Translations under genes and position numbers: made by a program
From: Saposhnikovia divaricata
Taxonomy: Eukaryota; Streptophyta; Magnoliopsida; Apiales; Apiaceae
DNA length: 64,000 nt
Direction: 5' to 3'
Assembly (NCBI GenBank): GCA_036435485.1
Contig: CM071595.1
Location: 100,122,580 to 100,186,579 of the forward strand
Shown: in pieces, positions 12,115 through 23,352 of the stretch
Layout of the letters: each line of letters starts with the position of its first letter
Position numbering within the stretch: position 1 is the first letter of the stretch
Notes under the pieces: generated by a model
Databases searched by the model: none
What the model saw: only the letters and a program-made list of their open reading frames with translations
What the model was told of the DNA's origin: nothing

Positions 12115-13254
12115 ATGACTCGATCCTCTTGTTTAGGTGATCTTGCGTATTCATCCAATCCCGAGAGACTCTTGCGAAGGAATCAAAGGAATTCAAGTGC
12201 CAATATAGATTCATCAAGTCAATTTATTTCTAGCTCACCTTCGGAAGAGGAAGAGGAGTTTAACGAGGGTCCTACCCTTGTTATTCCTATCTCATCACCG
12301 GACGACAACATTGATCAAGTCATGGAAAATCCTAATCAACGTACACTCAAGGAGATTGCTTCTCCTAGCTCCGTTCAACTACCATTGTGCATTGTATTTC
12401 CGGGAGGACAACCATTTGAGCTAAAGGGTGGTCTTATTGCCCTCCTTCCCAAGTTTGGAGGTGAAGGCACAGAAGATCCTTTTAGGCATCTTCAAGAATT
12501 TGAAATGGTATGTTCTTCAATGAGGCCAAACAACGCTACGGAAGAACAAGTGAAGTTGAAAGCATTTCCCTTTTCCTTGAGAGACAATGCCAAGGCATGG
12601 CTATTTTACCTTCTTCCAAACTCAATCACTACATGGGAGCAAATGCGAAGTGCTTTCTTGGGGAAATTCTTCCCTACCTCAAAGGCTACGGGCATCTCCA
12701 AAGAAATTTGTGGCATTCGGCAATACTCTGGAGAAACATTGTATGAGTATTGGGAAAGGTTTCAAAAGCTTTGTCAAAGTTGTCCTCCACACTTGATATC
12801 GGAAGAGTTGCTCATTCACTACTTCTATGGAGGCTTGGAATATAGTGCTAAATTGCACCTTGACGCTTCAAGTGGTGGAGTTCTTGTGGATAAAACGCCG
12901 GAGGAGGCTAGAAAGTTAATAACCAAGATTGCCGAGAATTCTCGCCAATTTGGGGATCGTCAAGTGCATGTCAAGAACCCTTCCGTGAATGAAGTGGCAA
13001 CTCAAAAGTTAGAGGGCCAAATCTCGGACCTTACATCATTGGTTCGTCAATTAGCCGTTGGGAATCTTCAACAACAAAAATATTGTGGTGTTTGCAATAT
13101 GTCGGATCATTCTACTAACGAATGCCTATCATTCCAACAACCCGAAGAGCAAATTAATGCTATTGGAGGTTTTTCGGGACAACCACCTCAAAGGAAGTAT
13201 GACCCCTATAGTAACACCTACAACCCCGGTTGGAGAGACCACCCTAATTTTTGA
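12115..13254 (+). CDS. gag: Athila Gag, ended by premature TGA
   Basis: I choose the ATG at 12115 (M-T-R-S-S-C-L-G-D); the open frame upstream of it has no ATG. The 379-residue piece has an acidic Ser/Glu-rich N-terminus, the retrotransposon Gag domain at about residues 95-240 (F-P-F-S-L-R-D-N-A-K-A-W-L, then S-I-T-T-W-E-Q-M), the L-C-Q-S-C-P-P-H segment, and a CX2CX4HX4C zinc knuckle at about 324-337 (C-G-V-C-N-M-S-D-H-S-T-N-E-C). The TGA at 13252-13254 sits in the middle of the usual Gag tail, and the same frame is open beyond it, so this is a nonsense change within a gag-pol frame and not a natural end. Gag packages the element RNA. Confidence 0.9.
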   Translation: MTRSSCLGDLAYSSNPERLLRRNQRNSSANIDSSSQFISSSPSEEEEEFNEGPTLVIPISSPDDNIDQVMENPNQRTLKEIASPSSVQLPLCIVFPGGQPFELKGGLIALLPKFGGEGTEDPFRHLQEFEMVCSSMRPNNATEEQVKLKAFPFSLRDNAKAWLFYLLPNSITTWEQMRSAFLGKFFPTSKATGISKEICGIRQYSGETLYEYWERFQKLCQSCPPHLISEELLIHYFYGGLEYSAKLHLDASSGGVLVDKTPEEARKLITKIAENSRQFGDRQVHVKNPSVNEVATQKLEGQISDLTSLVRQLAVGNLQQQKYCGVCNMSDHSTNECLSFQQPEEQINAIGGFSGQPPQRKYDPYSNTYNPGWRDHPNF

Positions 13255-16201
13255 TATGGAAATCCCAATGCACCAAACTCTAACCAATACCAAAATCCAA
13301 ACACTTACAACACCCAACATCAACAAAACCCTCCTCCATACTCACAAAAACGGCCCAATCAAAATTTTCAAGCTCCACCACCACCTCCATACAATTCCCA
13401 AGACCATCAAGGGTCTTCTTCATCTTCATTGTCATCACTAGAAGAAATGATAAAGCAATTGGCAACAAACAACCTCCAATTTCAAAACATCACTTCTCAA
13501 AATATATCCAACTTGGAAAAGAATACTTCCCAATTTCAAAATAATACTTCTCAAAGTATATCCAATTTGGAAAAGCAAATGAGCCAACTAGCTACAACCG
13601 TGAATCGATTGCAAAGCCAAGGTTCTAGGCAACTTCCTTCTCAAACGGAGGTGAACCCCAAAGAAAATGCTAGTGCCATGACCTTGAGGCGTGGGAAAGA
13701 ATTGGAGGACCTTCATGCGAACGCCAAGGGTAAGATGGTGAATGATAATGAAAATGGAAAGGTTGAAAATGATGACATCTTGGGGGCTAATGATGAAAAC
13801 CGTGAAGATGAGATGGAAATTGAGGAAGAGAAAGTTGATAAGGGAAAGAAAGAAAGTGTTCAAGAAGACGTTCCACAAGCAAAGAAGCCAAGGTTCATTG
13901 ATGAGGATGTGGTTATTCGACCTCCATTCCCTTCCAAATTTTCTAAACCAAAGAAAGATATTGTTGATAAGGAAATGCTTGAGACCTTCCGAAAAGTGGA
14001 AATCACTCTCCCATTACTAGATGCCATAAACCAAGTTCCAAAGTATGCAAAGTTTCTCAAAGATTTGTGTACTAACAAAAGGAAGTTAAGAGGTGATGAA
14101 ACTATAGTGGTGGATGAGAATGTCTCGGCCGTGATGCAAAGGAGGTTACCTCAAAAATGTTCAGATCCGGGCACATTCACTATTCCTTGCAAGATTGGAG
14201 GTAAATTCTTTGAAAGAGCTATGCTTGATTTAGGCACCTCGATCAATGTGATGCCCCTCTCCATATTCCAAACTTTAAATTTGGGGGCACTTGAGAATAC
14301 GAATGTAATCATTCAACTCGCGGATAGATCTAATGCCTATCCCGAAGGGGTAATTGAAGATGTGCTTGTTCATGTTGATCAAATGGTTTTCCCCGCCGAC
14401 TTTTACATCTTGAAAATGGAAGATGGTCCATCAAACATCAAGTCCGCTCCAATTCTCTTTGGACGTCCATTTCTTAAAACGGCGAAGACCAAGATTAATA
14501 TGGATGATGGTTCTCTCACTATGGAGTTTGGCAATGAAGTTGTTAAGTTCAATATTTATGATGCCATGAAATTCCCTAGTGAGTCACACTCAATTTGCTC
14601 CATGGATGTTATTGATGGTTTAGCCCAACAAGCTTTTGACATGGGAAATAAAGAAGCTCTCCAAGTGGTTATTGAGGGATGTGCAAATGAAGATGATAGA
14701 TTCCCTAATTCGGAAGAAGCCAATGAGGCAATTATGGAGCTCAATGTATTGCAACCTTTACCCCAAAGGTGTGAACTTGCAAAAATTGATCTTCCCTTGT
14801 CTTATTCCAAATTACTCCCTTCTATTGAGAATCCTCCTACTTTGGAATTGAAAGTGTTGCCTAATCATCTCAAATATGCTTATCTTGGGGACAATGAGAC
14901 TCTTCCCGTAATCATAGCTTCTAATTTGAGTAACGTACAAGAAGAACGCCTCTTGCGGGTTCTTAAGGATCATAAAAGTGCTATTGGGTGGACCATTGCC
15001 GATATTAAGGGAATTAGCCCTTCCACTTGCATGCATCGCATACTCTTTGAGGATGGAGCTAAACCTACTAGAGACCCTCAAAGAAAACTTAATCCGACAA
15101 TGATGGAAGTTGTTAAAAAGGAGATTCTCAAGCTACTTGATGTGGGAATCATTTTTCCAATTTCGGATAGCGAATGGGTGAGTCCGGTACATTGCGTTCC
15201 TAAAAAGGCGGGTATCACTCTTGAAGAGAATCTTAAAGGTGAGCTTGTATCTACCCGAGTCCAAAATGGGTGGCGAATGTGCATAGATTATCGCAAGTTA
15301 AATGCGGTAACTCGAAAAGACCATTTTCCTCTTCCTTTCATTGATCAAATGTTAGAGAGGTTAGCCGGGAAGGAATTCTATTGCTTTCTAGATGGATTTA
15401 GTGGATATCATCAAATTGTCATTGCGCCCGAAGATCAAGACAAAACCACATTTACTTGTCCTTTTGGTAAGTTTGCATTTCGTAAACTCTCATTTGGCTT
15501 ATGTGGTGCTCCCGCAACTTTTCAAAGGTGTATGGTGAGTATTTTCTCCGACATGATAGAGAATGGAATTGAAGTCTTTATGGATGATTTCTCTATTTCG
15601 GGTGATTCTTTTGATGAATGTCTTCAAATCCTTACTCATGCTTTGGATCGATGCTTGGAAACTAATCTAGTGCTCAACTATGAAAAATGCCATTTCATGG
15701 TCCAAGAAGGTATTGTATTGGGGCATATTGTGTCTAGGAAGGGCATTGAAGTTGACAAGGCAAAAGTTGATATTATTGCAAGTCTTCCGTACCCTTCAAA
15801 TGTCAAGGATGTGCGGTCTTTTCTTGGTCATGCCGGTTTCTATAGGAGGTTTATCAAGGATTTTTCCAAGGTTGCTCTTCCTCTATCATCTCTTCTACAA
15901 AAGGATGTGGAATTTAAAATTGATGAAAAATGCAAGGCGGCTTTTGACCATCTCAAGGAAGCTTTAACTTCGGCTCCTATCATTAAGGCTCCGGATTGGT
16001 CTCTTCCTTTTGAGATTATGTGTGATGCTAGCAATTATGCGGTTGGTGCGGTGTTAGGCCAAAAAGTTGACAAACGATCTCATGTGATTTATTATGCCTC
16101 TCGCACACTCAATTCCGCCCAAGTGAACTATACCACCACCGAGAAGGAATTGCTTGCTATTGTCTTTGCTCTTGACAAGTTTCGTTCATATCTTCTTGGT
16201 T
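13255..16201 (+). pseudogene. pol: Athila Gag tail, protease, RT and start of RNase H
   Basis: Same frame as gag, open for over 980 codons. It begins with the Gln/Asn-rich Gag tail and a coiled-coil-like Q-N-I-S-N-L-E-K repeat. Aspartic protease: active site D-L-G-T-S near 14227, where D-S/T/L-G-A-S is usual. Reverse transcriptase: W-R-M-C-I-D-Y-R-K-L-N near 15280 and the catalytic F-M-D-D at 15578-15589. RNase H starts with M-C-D-A-S near 16018 and runs to Y-L-L-G at 16200, where a foreign insert brings a TAA. Apart from that insert and the upstream TGA the domains look undamaged. It makes element DNA from RNA in the particle. Confidence 0.9.
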
Positions 16202-16434
16202 AAAAAAACCAAACTCTGCCCTACGTAAAGTTTGCCAGGCGATTCAATCCGTCTCCGATTTACTCACTAAAGTCTTCCGACTAGTTCCGGGTTCTGTTGC
16301 CCGACGGCGTTCTTGAATGAAGTCTATCCGAACCCAATTAGCACTGGAATGGAATGAGATAAGAATCTCTGGAGATCTTTCCTCTCAACCCAGTTCCAAC
16401 AATACACTTCTCGGACACGGCGAGACGAGCCGTT
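16202..16434. other. 233-bp foreign insert in RNase H, plastid-like at both ends
   Basis: It separates the RNase H segment ending Y-L-L-G from the one starting H-A-A-L-R-H-L-L and replaces about eight codons usually found there. The first 37 bp (16202-16238) read like plastid rps12 (K-P-N-S-A-L-R-K-V), with one extra T. The last 19 bp (CACGGCGAGACGAGCCGTT) look identical to a stretch near the 5' end of plastid 4.5S rRNA. I could not assign the middle 180 bp. There is no target duplication and no poly-A. The best reading is filler DNA copied from organellar fragments during break repair. The plastid matches are from memory and need a search. Confidence 0.5.
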
Positions 16435-17952
16435 CATGCCGCCTTAAGACATCTCTTGGCGAAAAAAGAGTCAAAGCCTAGGTTGATTCGGTGGATTCTT
16501 CTCCTTCAAGAATTTGACTTAGAAATCAAAGATAAAATAGGTGCCGAGAACTTAGTGGCGGACCACTTGAGTCGACTTGTGAGGGAGGAAGATGTTTCTC
16601 CTCTTCAAGAATTATTTCCGGATGAGCACTTATTTGGAATTCAAGGCGAGGTGCCATGGTATGCGGATCTTGTGAACTACATTGTATGTAAAACTTTTCC
16701 TAATGGCATGCCTAAGTATCAAAGGGAGAAGTTAAGAAGTGAAGCCAAACACTACATTTGGGATGATCCTTATCTTTGGAAACATTGTGCGGATCAAGTA
16801 TTGAGAAGGTGTGTTCCCGAGTCAGAAATTTCTTCAATTCTTCAATTTTGTCATTCTTATGCTTGTGGAGGTCATTTTGGAAAAGATCGAACGGCAAGAA
16901 AGGTGCTTGAATGTGGATTTACATGGCCAACACTTTTTCGTGACTCTCACGATTTTTGTAAGCAATGTGAGCCTTGTCAAAGAACCGGAAATATTGCAAA
17001 AAGGAATGAAATGCCCCAAACTCCAATTATTGTGGTAGAAATCTTTGATGTGTGGGGTATTGATTTTATGGGACCATTCACATCTTCTTCTCATGGAAAT
17101 CTCTATATTCTCTTGGTCGTGGATTATGTCTCTAAGTGGGTGGAGGCCAAGGCAACAAAATCGGATGATGGTAAGGCGGTTGTTGCATTTCTCAAGTCTC
17201 AAATTTTCAACCGATTTGGTGTCCCCAAAGCTATCATAAGTGATCAAGGTACCCACTTTTGTAACAAATTGGTGGGAAATCTTCTTAAATCTTATGGGGT
17301 CTATCATCGAATGGCAACGACTTATCATCCTCAATCTAATGGTCAAGCCGAAGTTTCTAATCGGGAGATTAAGTCTATTCTTGAGAAGGTGGTGAAACCT
17401 TCAAGGAAGGATTGGTGTGTTCGTCTTGAAGATGCTTTATGGGCATATAGGACGGCATTTAAAACTCCTATTAGTATGTCTCCTTACAAGTTGGTTTTTG
17501 GTAAATCTTGTCATCTTCCCGTTGAGTTAGAGCACAAAGCTTATTGGGCAATCAAGGCTTGCAATATGGATTTAAATGTTGCCGGGGCTCATCGGAAACT
17601 TAACTTGCTTGAATTGGAGGAAATTCGTAACAATGCCTATGAGGATGCTCAATCATATAAGGCTAGAGTTAAGGATTTCCATGATCGTTCGCTTGTTCCT
17701 AAATCATTTTATGTTGGGCAAAAGGTTCTTCTCTACAACTCACGTCTCAAGTTAATGCCCGGGAAGCTTCGATCTCGTTGGTTGGGCCCATTTGTTGTTG
17801 TGAAAATCTACCCTCATGGAGCGGTGGATTTACGAAATTTATCTACCGATAAAGAATTCAAGGTGAATGGTCACCGACTCAAACCTTTCTATGAGGGATT
17901 TCAAGAATCCACCGTTGATGTCATCTCATTAGCGGATTCCCTTCATGGATGA
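16435..17952 (+). pseudogene. pol: Athila RNase H end and integrase
   Basis: In the same frame as the upstream pol and open to the TGA at 17950-17952, but cut off from it by the foreign insert. It starts with the RNase H tail (H-L-L-A-K-K-E-S-K-P-R-L, then A-D-H-L-S-R). The integrase zinc-binding HHCC region is around 16849-16985 (H-S-Y-A-C-G-G-H ... C-K-Q-C-E-P-C). The catalytic triad is I-D-F-M-G near 17060, S-D-Q-G-T-H-F near 17240 and Q-A-E-V-S-N-R-E near 17345. A C-terminal G-P-F/Y-type module (R-W-L-G-P-F) follows near 17783. All three acidic residues are present. It inserts element DNA into the chromosome. Confidence 0.88.
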
Positions 17953-18640
17953 GTTTCTCTTACGTTAGTTGTGTGTCGGTGCTACGAGGCACATTCGGGA
18001 AGTCGAGCTAACGACAGTAAACAAAGGCGCTGTTTGGGAGGCAACCCAAGGTACGTATGTATTTATATATTTTTATGCGTGTGTTAGATTTTGTTCCTCG
18101 CTTGCATTTATGTATAGCGTTATGCATATTGTGAGTTCGAGGATTGATCTAAATATTAGTGAGTGGGGATTCCATTTTTCATCTATCTTAAGTCTAAAAA
18201 AAGGGGTGTTAGTTAATTATTATGTATTTTTGTGGTGTGTTTAGTGAATTTTATAATAGAGTTTAATAAAATAAAAAAATGTAATAATAATCCCCCGCTC
18301 AATAATATTTAGTATCGTTAATTCTAATTTTTATGATTTTATATATTTATTCCACTCGTGCCTTGATGTGTTTGTTCATGTTTTCAGGAATTAATATTTT
18401 ATTCAAGCATTCAAGGATTTGTGGAAATTTTTTTGAAAGAAAAAAATTAAAAAAAAATACAATTTTGTAAATTTTCAGGACTGTACGGGCAATCGTACGG
18501 GCTTCAGGCCGTGCAGCAAGCCGTGCAGCAGCCCGTACTTGATTTTTATGGTTTCTGTCCGTGTTGTAGTTCAAATTGTGTGTTTTTTTCAATTCATTAC
18601 CCACTTCTTGTACTGGCAGTACAGCTCATAAAACAGAAAA
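17953..18640 (+). other. Non-coding stretch after pol
   Basis: AT-rich, with a GC-rich palindromic patch at 18482-18538 that resembles the GTACGGGC/GGCCGT module of this element's own LTR. No credible ORF. Confidence 0.6.
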
Positions 18641-19620
18641 GCAAAAACAGAACAAAAGCAATCTCAAAAGCCATTTTCACTCATCAATTTTCAGATCTGT
18701 GCATAATCGTCTCAAAACTTCAACCACACCTCATTCTCCGTTCCATTCAACACCACCAAACACAGCCCCGCTGTTCTTCACCTCGCGCACTCCAGCAACA
18801 ACCACACTGCAATTACAAACACCATTTCCAGTCATGCCATTTCGATTCAACAGCTCCGTTTATCTCCCTTTCCGTTCGACCCTCTCCACCCTCGCATCTC
18901 CGTCCACTCGGCCGTCCCTGTTCCTCCGCTTCCACCATCAACATTGCCACCTCCTCTCGCAAACCAGCACCAGCACTTCGACTTTACAACCTCGCAACTG
19001 CTGCGTCCCTACACCACCATCAGTCCTCACCTCGCCCAACACCATTTCTCCTCCGTCTTTTCATCACATCGACAGCACCCACCACAGCCTTCAATTCTTC
19101 TATCCTCCACCAACCGCAGACCCACCTCGCGCTTCATCTTCCCATCTCTATCACCACATCGCCCAGCCCTCCCCTCCAACTGCTCTGTCGCCCTCCTAGC
19201 AGTTCATCCCCCAACCATTCCCCACCGTCTTCTTCCATCTTCCCACCGTTTTTCCGCCACTCTTTCACCCCTCCTCTTTCCCGTCTGTTCCAACACTCCA
19301 CCCCATCTATCCCGTTCTCCCTTGCCACCTGCAACAATTCTTCCTGCAAATCCACGATCTTCACTAACACAACAAACTTCCGCCCAAAGCCACCTCACAT
19401 TCCCTCCTTACCGTCGTCTCCCACCTCGAGTTCAATCACCGCAGCACTCCTCTTTCAAATCGCAAACCACAACCCTCATCTCCACCCCATCCATTTCACC
19501 CCCCCTCCTTTTCTTTTTTTTCCCCCCGTTTCCACTTCTCCCCGTCTTTCCTCATCCCCCCCCTCCCCTGTTTCCAAAATAAACACAATAAACCCCCTCC
19601 CCCCCCCCCGTTTTGTGTAT
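18641..19620 (+). other. C-rich, G-poor tract with overlapping chance ORFs
   Basis: About 1 kb very poor in G on the plus strand and rich in CCA, TCC and CAC. All three plus frames are open for 200-380 codons over parts of it, which is expected when stop codons are rare by composition. The translations are Ser/Pro/His-rich without any domain I know. A real product cannot be excluded, but no frame stands out. Confidence 0.5.
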
Positions 19621-19754
19621 TTTTTATATATTTTTGTTTATATTTTATTTTGTTTAGTTTAGTTTTAGTTTCATTTCATTTATTTTTATTCATCGTTTTA
19701 ATTTTGAGCTTTGAATGTGATTTTTGAAATTTGATTTTATTATTAATTAGTTAG

Positions 19755-19826
<72 letters not shown>

Positions 19827-20361
19827 TGTTTATTTGATTTCTTAAATTTTATTTAATTTTTTGTTTTATTTTCAATTTAATTTGAATTTTGATTTTAAAT
19901 TTTAATTTTTTTTCTTTTATTATTACTTGCTTAGTTATTTTATTTTAATTTTTAATTTAATTTTCGAATTTTTTTTATTTTATTAATTTTTTTTATTCAC
20001 TTTAGAATTTGATTTTTGATTTTATTATTATTTGGTTAATTACTTAATTTTTCTTTTTCTTCTTTTCATAATAAAAAATATATAAATAAATAAATAAAAT
20101 AATTACTTTTAATATTTCCATACCCTTAATTAGTGTAATTAATTAGCTTTGAGGGGTGTATTGTCGTGTCGTTGATTATTGTAGCTTGGGTGTTTGCGGT
20201 GTGTGGCTTCATTTCATTTCGGGGTTTACCATTTGGTGTTGAATTTTGTGGCGAATTGGTGGTGGGATTAGTGTTGGTTTGTTGGCTATCTTTGTGTTTG
20301 TGCTTGGTGCTTCTATTGGGTGGTTGTTTTGGCTGGTAATTCGGAGTTGGGATTAATCATC
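19621..20361 (+). other. T-rich leader with ATT microsatellite
   Basis: Very T-rich, G-poor stretch leading into the third ORF; it includes an (ATT)n tract at 19757-19826. A splice acceptor for a spliced env-like mRNA could lie in the pyrimidine-rich part, but none can be assigned. Confidence 0.55.
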
Positions 20362-21642
20362 ATGAGTGGGGTTTCTTCTCAACGCGGTAAAACGAAGGAA
20401 AAGCTTACATCTAAGCGTCGGAAAACCACTTCTTCATCTTCGGAGACTAAAATTTTTCTAACTCACAAGGAATGTGAAGAATCGGGTCTACCGTTACCCC
20501 CTTCCAATTACGGGCTTGACTTGCACTCTGCTAATCCTAGCTTGTCATTCTCCGGTGATGCTCTTGAAAGGTATAATTCCATTTCATCGCTTAAAGTTTT
20601 GCCTTTTCGCTATTTTGATAAGCATGTCATGGAAAAGCTTGGTATTTTGGAAAATGTTAAGGAAATTTTGACTACTTCCGGTTGGCCTACATGGTTAGAT
20701 ATGGATGAGCCGACTTGTCCGGCTTTGGTTTATGAATTCTTTACTACCGTGAAGTGTGATGTTGAAGTTGTGAATGAGTTAAGCATACCCTCTCGCTTCA
20801 CTTTTAGGATGATGGGTTTATGGTTTAATGTTCGTTTGGAGGAGATTTGTAATTGGTTTGGGTGGAAATACAATAGAGGCTTTCAGACACTTTCCCCCCG
20901 ATTTCAATATTCTTTTTGGCAGGAAATTTCTTTGGATGATCAATGGCCTTCGGGTGGTCGGATTAAGTCCACCAAGATCAAGGACCCTAGTTCGTGCTAC
21001 ATTCATCGGGTTATGGTTCATTCTTTGTATGGTAATGAAGGTTCAAATAGCGCCATTTCTTTGGGAGAGCTTGGGGTTCTAAATTGGTTGTATGATGAGT
21101 TTCTAGTAGACTGGGGTTATGTATTCTCTTCTCGGTTGTTGGAGCTTACACGGCGTAAAGGAAAGGGTTCCCTTATCTTTGGCGGGTTTATCACCCGAAT
21201 TGCTACCAAGTTAGGGATTATTGATCGGGATTCCTCCCCGGTTTCATGGATGGAGGGTGGTCAACCCGTAGCTACTATTGACTTTGCAGTTTTGAAGAAA
21301 ATGGGGGTTATCTCAGGGTCTTTTGATAATTTTCGATGGACGGGGCATAAATCTTCTCAGCCCGAGTGTGACACATCTCCTACTCGGCCCGAGGAGGAGC
21401 CGGTTTCTGAGCCTTTGCTACTTTCTGAAGATCGACATGCATCTCCCTCTCATAGTCATGCCGAAGAGTTTTCTGAACCTCAACGGGCCTACTTACAACG
21501 CATGGAGCAATCCATCAAGGACCATGTTGATATGAGGTTTTCTGAGCATCGAGAGTGGATGAAGCAGTTTTATGCTTCGATGATGGCTCATGGTTGCACT
21601 AGTTCTCGGGATCCACCCTTCGATCCTCCTCACGATGCTTGA
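20362..21642 (+). CDS. Athila third ORF in env-like position
   Basis: 426 codons from the ATG at 20362 (M-S-G-V-S-S-Q-R-G-K); the frame is open a little upstream but without ATG. The N-terminus is basic with K-S-K-R-R-K-like patches. The core has the pattern F-T-F-R-M-M-G-L-W-F-N-V-R-L-E-E-I-C-N-W-F-G-W, which I associate with the Athila ORF1 / plant transposon protein family. The C-terminal 100 residues are acidic, Pro/Ser-rich, with a short helical segment. I see no signal peptide, no clear membrane segment and no furin-like site, so calling it an envelope is based on position only. It is undamaged, unlike gag-pol. Role unknown. Confidence 0.75.
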   Translation: MSGVSSQRGKTKEKLTSKRRKTTSSSSETKIFLTHKECEESGLPLPPSNYGLDLHSANPSLSFSGDALERYNSISSLKVLPFRYFDKHVMEKLGILENVKEILTTSGWPTWLDMDEPTCPALVYEFFTTVKCDVEVVNELSIPSRFTFRMMGLWFNVRLEEICNWFGWKYNRGFQTLSPRFQYSFWQEISLDDQWPSGGRIKSTKIKDPSSCYIHRVMVHSLYGNEGSNSAISLGELGVLNWLYDEFLVDWGYVFSSRLLELTRRKGKGSLIFGGFITRIATKLGIIDRDSSPVSWMEGGQPVATIDFAVLKKMGVISGSFDNFRWTGHKSSQPECDTSPTRPEEEPVSEPLLLSEDRHASPSHSHAEEFSEPQRAYLQRMEQSIKDHVDMRFSEHREWMKQFYASMMAHGCTSSRDPPFDPPHDA

Positions 21643-23337
21643 GCTTCTTGGTTTTGCTCCCGGTCCTTGTTGCCTATTTCGAGGGGAGTTTTCTTTCACT
21701 TTTGTTTCTCTCTCATTTTTATTTGTCATGCATGAGGACATGCCATGTTTTAAGTGGGGGAAGAATTGTTTATTTTGGATTGTTTATTTTGATGTCCGTT
21801 TCGTTTGCATTTGTTTGTAAAATTTATGACATTGTGAGCTTGTAGTCTTGTTTTCTCCTATTACGTGTCTAGCATTATCAATTTGATGTGAATCTATAAG
21901 ATTGATGCACCTCTTTTGCACTCACACACTCTTAAAATGGCATGAAAAGTCTAGATGTTTGTAATTAAATTGTGAGCATGACGATTATCTCTTTGCATAC
22001 ATGGAATCAAATCGAGAAGATGTTATTAAAACTTAAACCTTGTGAGGCCTTGAACGATGATTCTTTTGCTTGTGTGTTGCTCCCTCTTTATGTGTGTTTG
22101 TTGCTCTAGGGCTTGCATTAAACCTTCATTCATGGATGCACCATAATAAGGAAATTCTATTTAGGACAACCTTTTTGACCTTTTTAGCTTGTGAACCATG
22201 AAATAATCCCTAGTTACCCCCTTTGAAGCTTATATCCATATTTTTCTTCATCACTCTCCCCTTTTATACATGAGCCATAGCCAAATACTTCACTCTCGAC
22301 CTAGTTGAGCTAGTTGAGTCTTGGAAAGAATTGATTGATGAGCATGTGAATTTGGAGAAGTTGTGAAGAGGAAGGATTCTAATTATTGTAAGTGGGAACT
22401 AGTTTGATGTGCATATCTAGATGTGTTTCAAGGTTCATTGTAGTATTTATTTATGTTATGCATTCCCTTTGCTAAAAAAATAATAATAAAGAGGATGTAA
22501 AAAAAAAGAAAAAAGAAAAAAAAACAATAAATCTTTGTACTTTATTTTGTTTCAATTTTCTTGGTAAATGTGGTTGTGTTTTGTAATTGTAAATGAGTGA
22601 AGACATTCTTTAGTTTGGAATTTGGTGGATGAAGCGAGCAAGCGTCATTTTGACTCAACTAGCGAAACTTTTACACCTTCCTTGAACTTAAATTTTCACA
22701 CCTTCACCCAAGCCTCATTACAACCCATTTTATGAATTCCTTGTTTTTGGTGCGATCCGGAATTTAGGTGAACATGCAAGGTCAAGTAGAGCGCATGCAT
22801 TTAGACTTGGAGTTGAGTGAAATCTCTAGCCCATACTTGTGTGATACATAATTGAGAGATGTGAGATTTTTCACCATATAATTTCATCTTCTTAATGTGA
22901 AGCCGGGTATGCTTTGTGATCATCTTGTCTAGCGTTCACGATTGAAGTGCATTCATTCTATCTTTAATGTCATGGTCCATTTTGCACAAGGTGTGTCATC
23001 TTGATTCTTGAATTGGTTGTTAACTCGTTATAGTGGATGACAAGGTGAATAGCTCTATATGTTTGATTTTAGTTACAAGTAGACAACTCGGACATGTGAG
23101 TGTAGTAGTTAGTTTAATTAGTAGGTATTGTTAGTTTTTTGTTTGTTGGTGATTTTTGTGATTTTGTGGGTACATCATCTATAAACCCTCACGAGACCTC
23201 ACTCGTCCACTAGGGCTACCTAGGGTTCCAAGGGCTTGTTGCATATGCCAAATGCAACCGTGATCACCTACGGAAGTGGTACTAGTTACGAGTATATGGT
23301 TTTGTTAATTTTAGTTTGCTCGGGACTAGCAAAGTTC
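21643..23337 (+). other. 3' untranslated internal region of Athila
   Basis: 1.7 kb without a credible ORF. It holds an upstream copy of the polypurine tract (21752-21764) and an A-rich run at about 22476-22526. Confidence 0.7.
21752..21764 (+). other. Second polypurine-tract-like site
   Basis: AAGTGGGGGAAGA, identical to the 13 bases of the true polypurine tract at 23338-23350, about 110 bp after the third ORF and 1.6 kb before the LTR. It could prime extra plus-strand synthesis. Confidence 0.6.
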
Positions 23338-23350
23338 AAGTGGGGGAAGA
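23338..23350 (+). other. Polypurine tract of Athila
   Basis: AAGTGGGGGAAGA, two bases before the 3' LTR start at 23353. Primer for plus-strand DNA. Confidence 0.92.
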
Positions 23351-23352
23351 TT

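Noticed and set aside
16834..17346. 170-codon ORF antisense to integrase
   Set aside because: Shadow of a strongly supported coding region on the other strand.
18511..19662. 383-codon Ser/Pro-rich ORF, with other ORFs of over 200 codons in the overlapping frames
   Set aside because: All frames are open because the strand is G-poor and stop codons are rare; no domain and no preferred frame. Kept as a composition feature.
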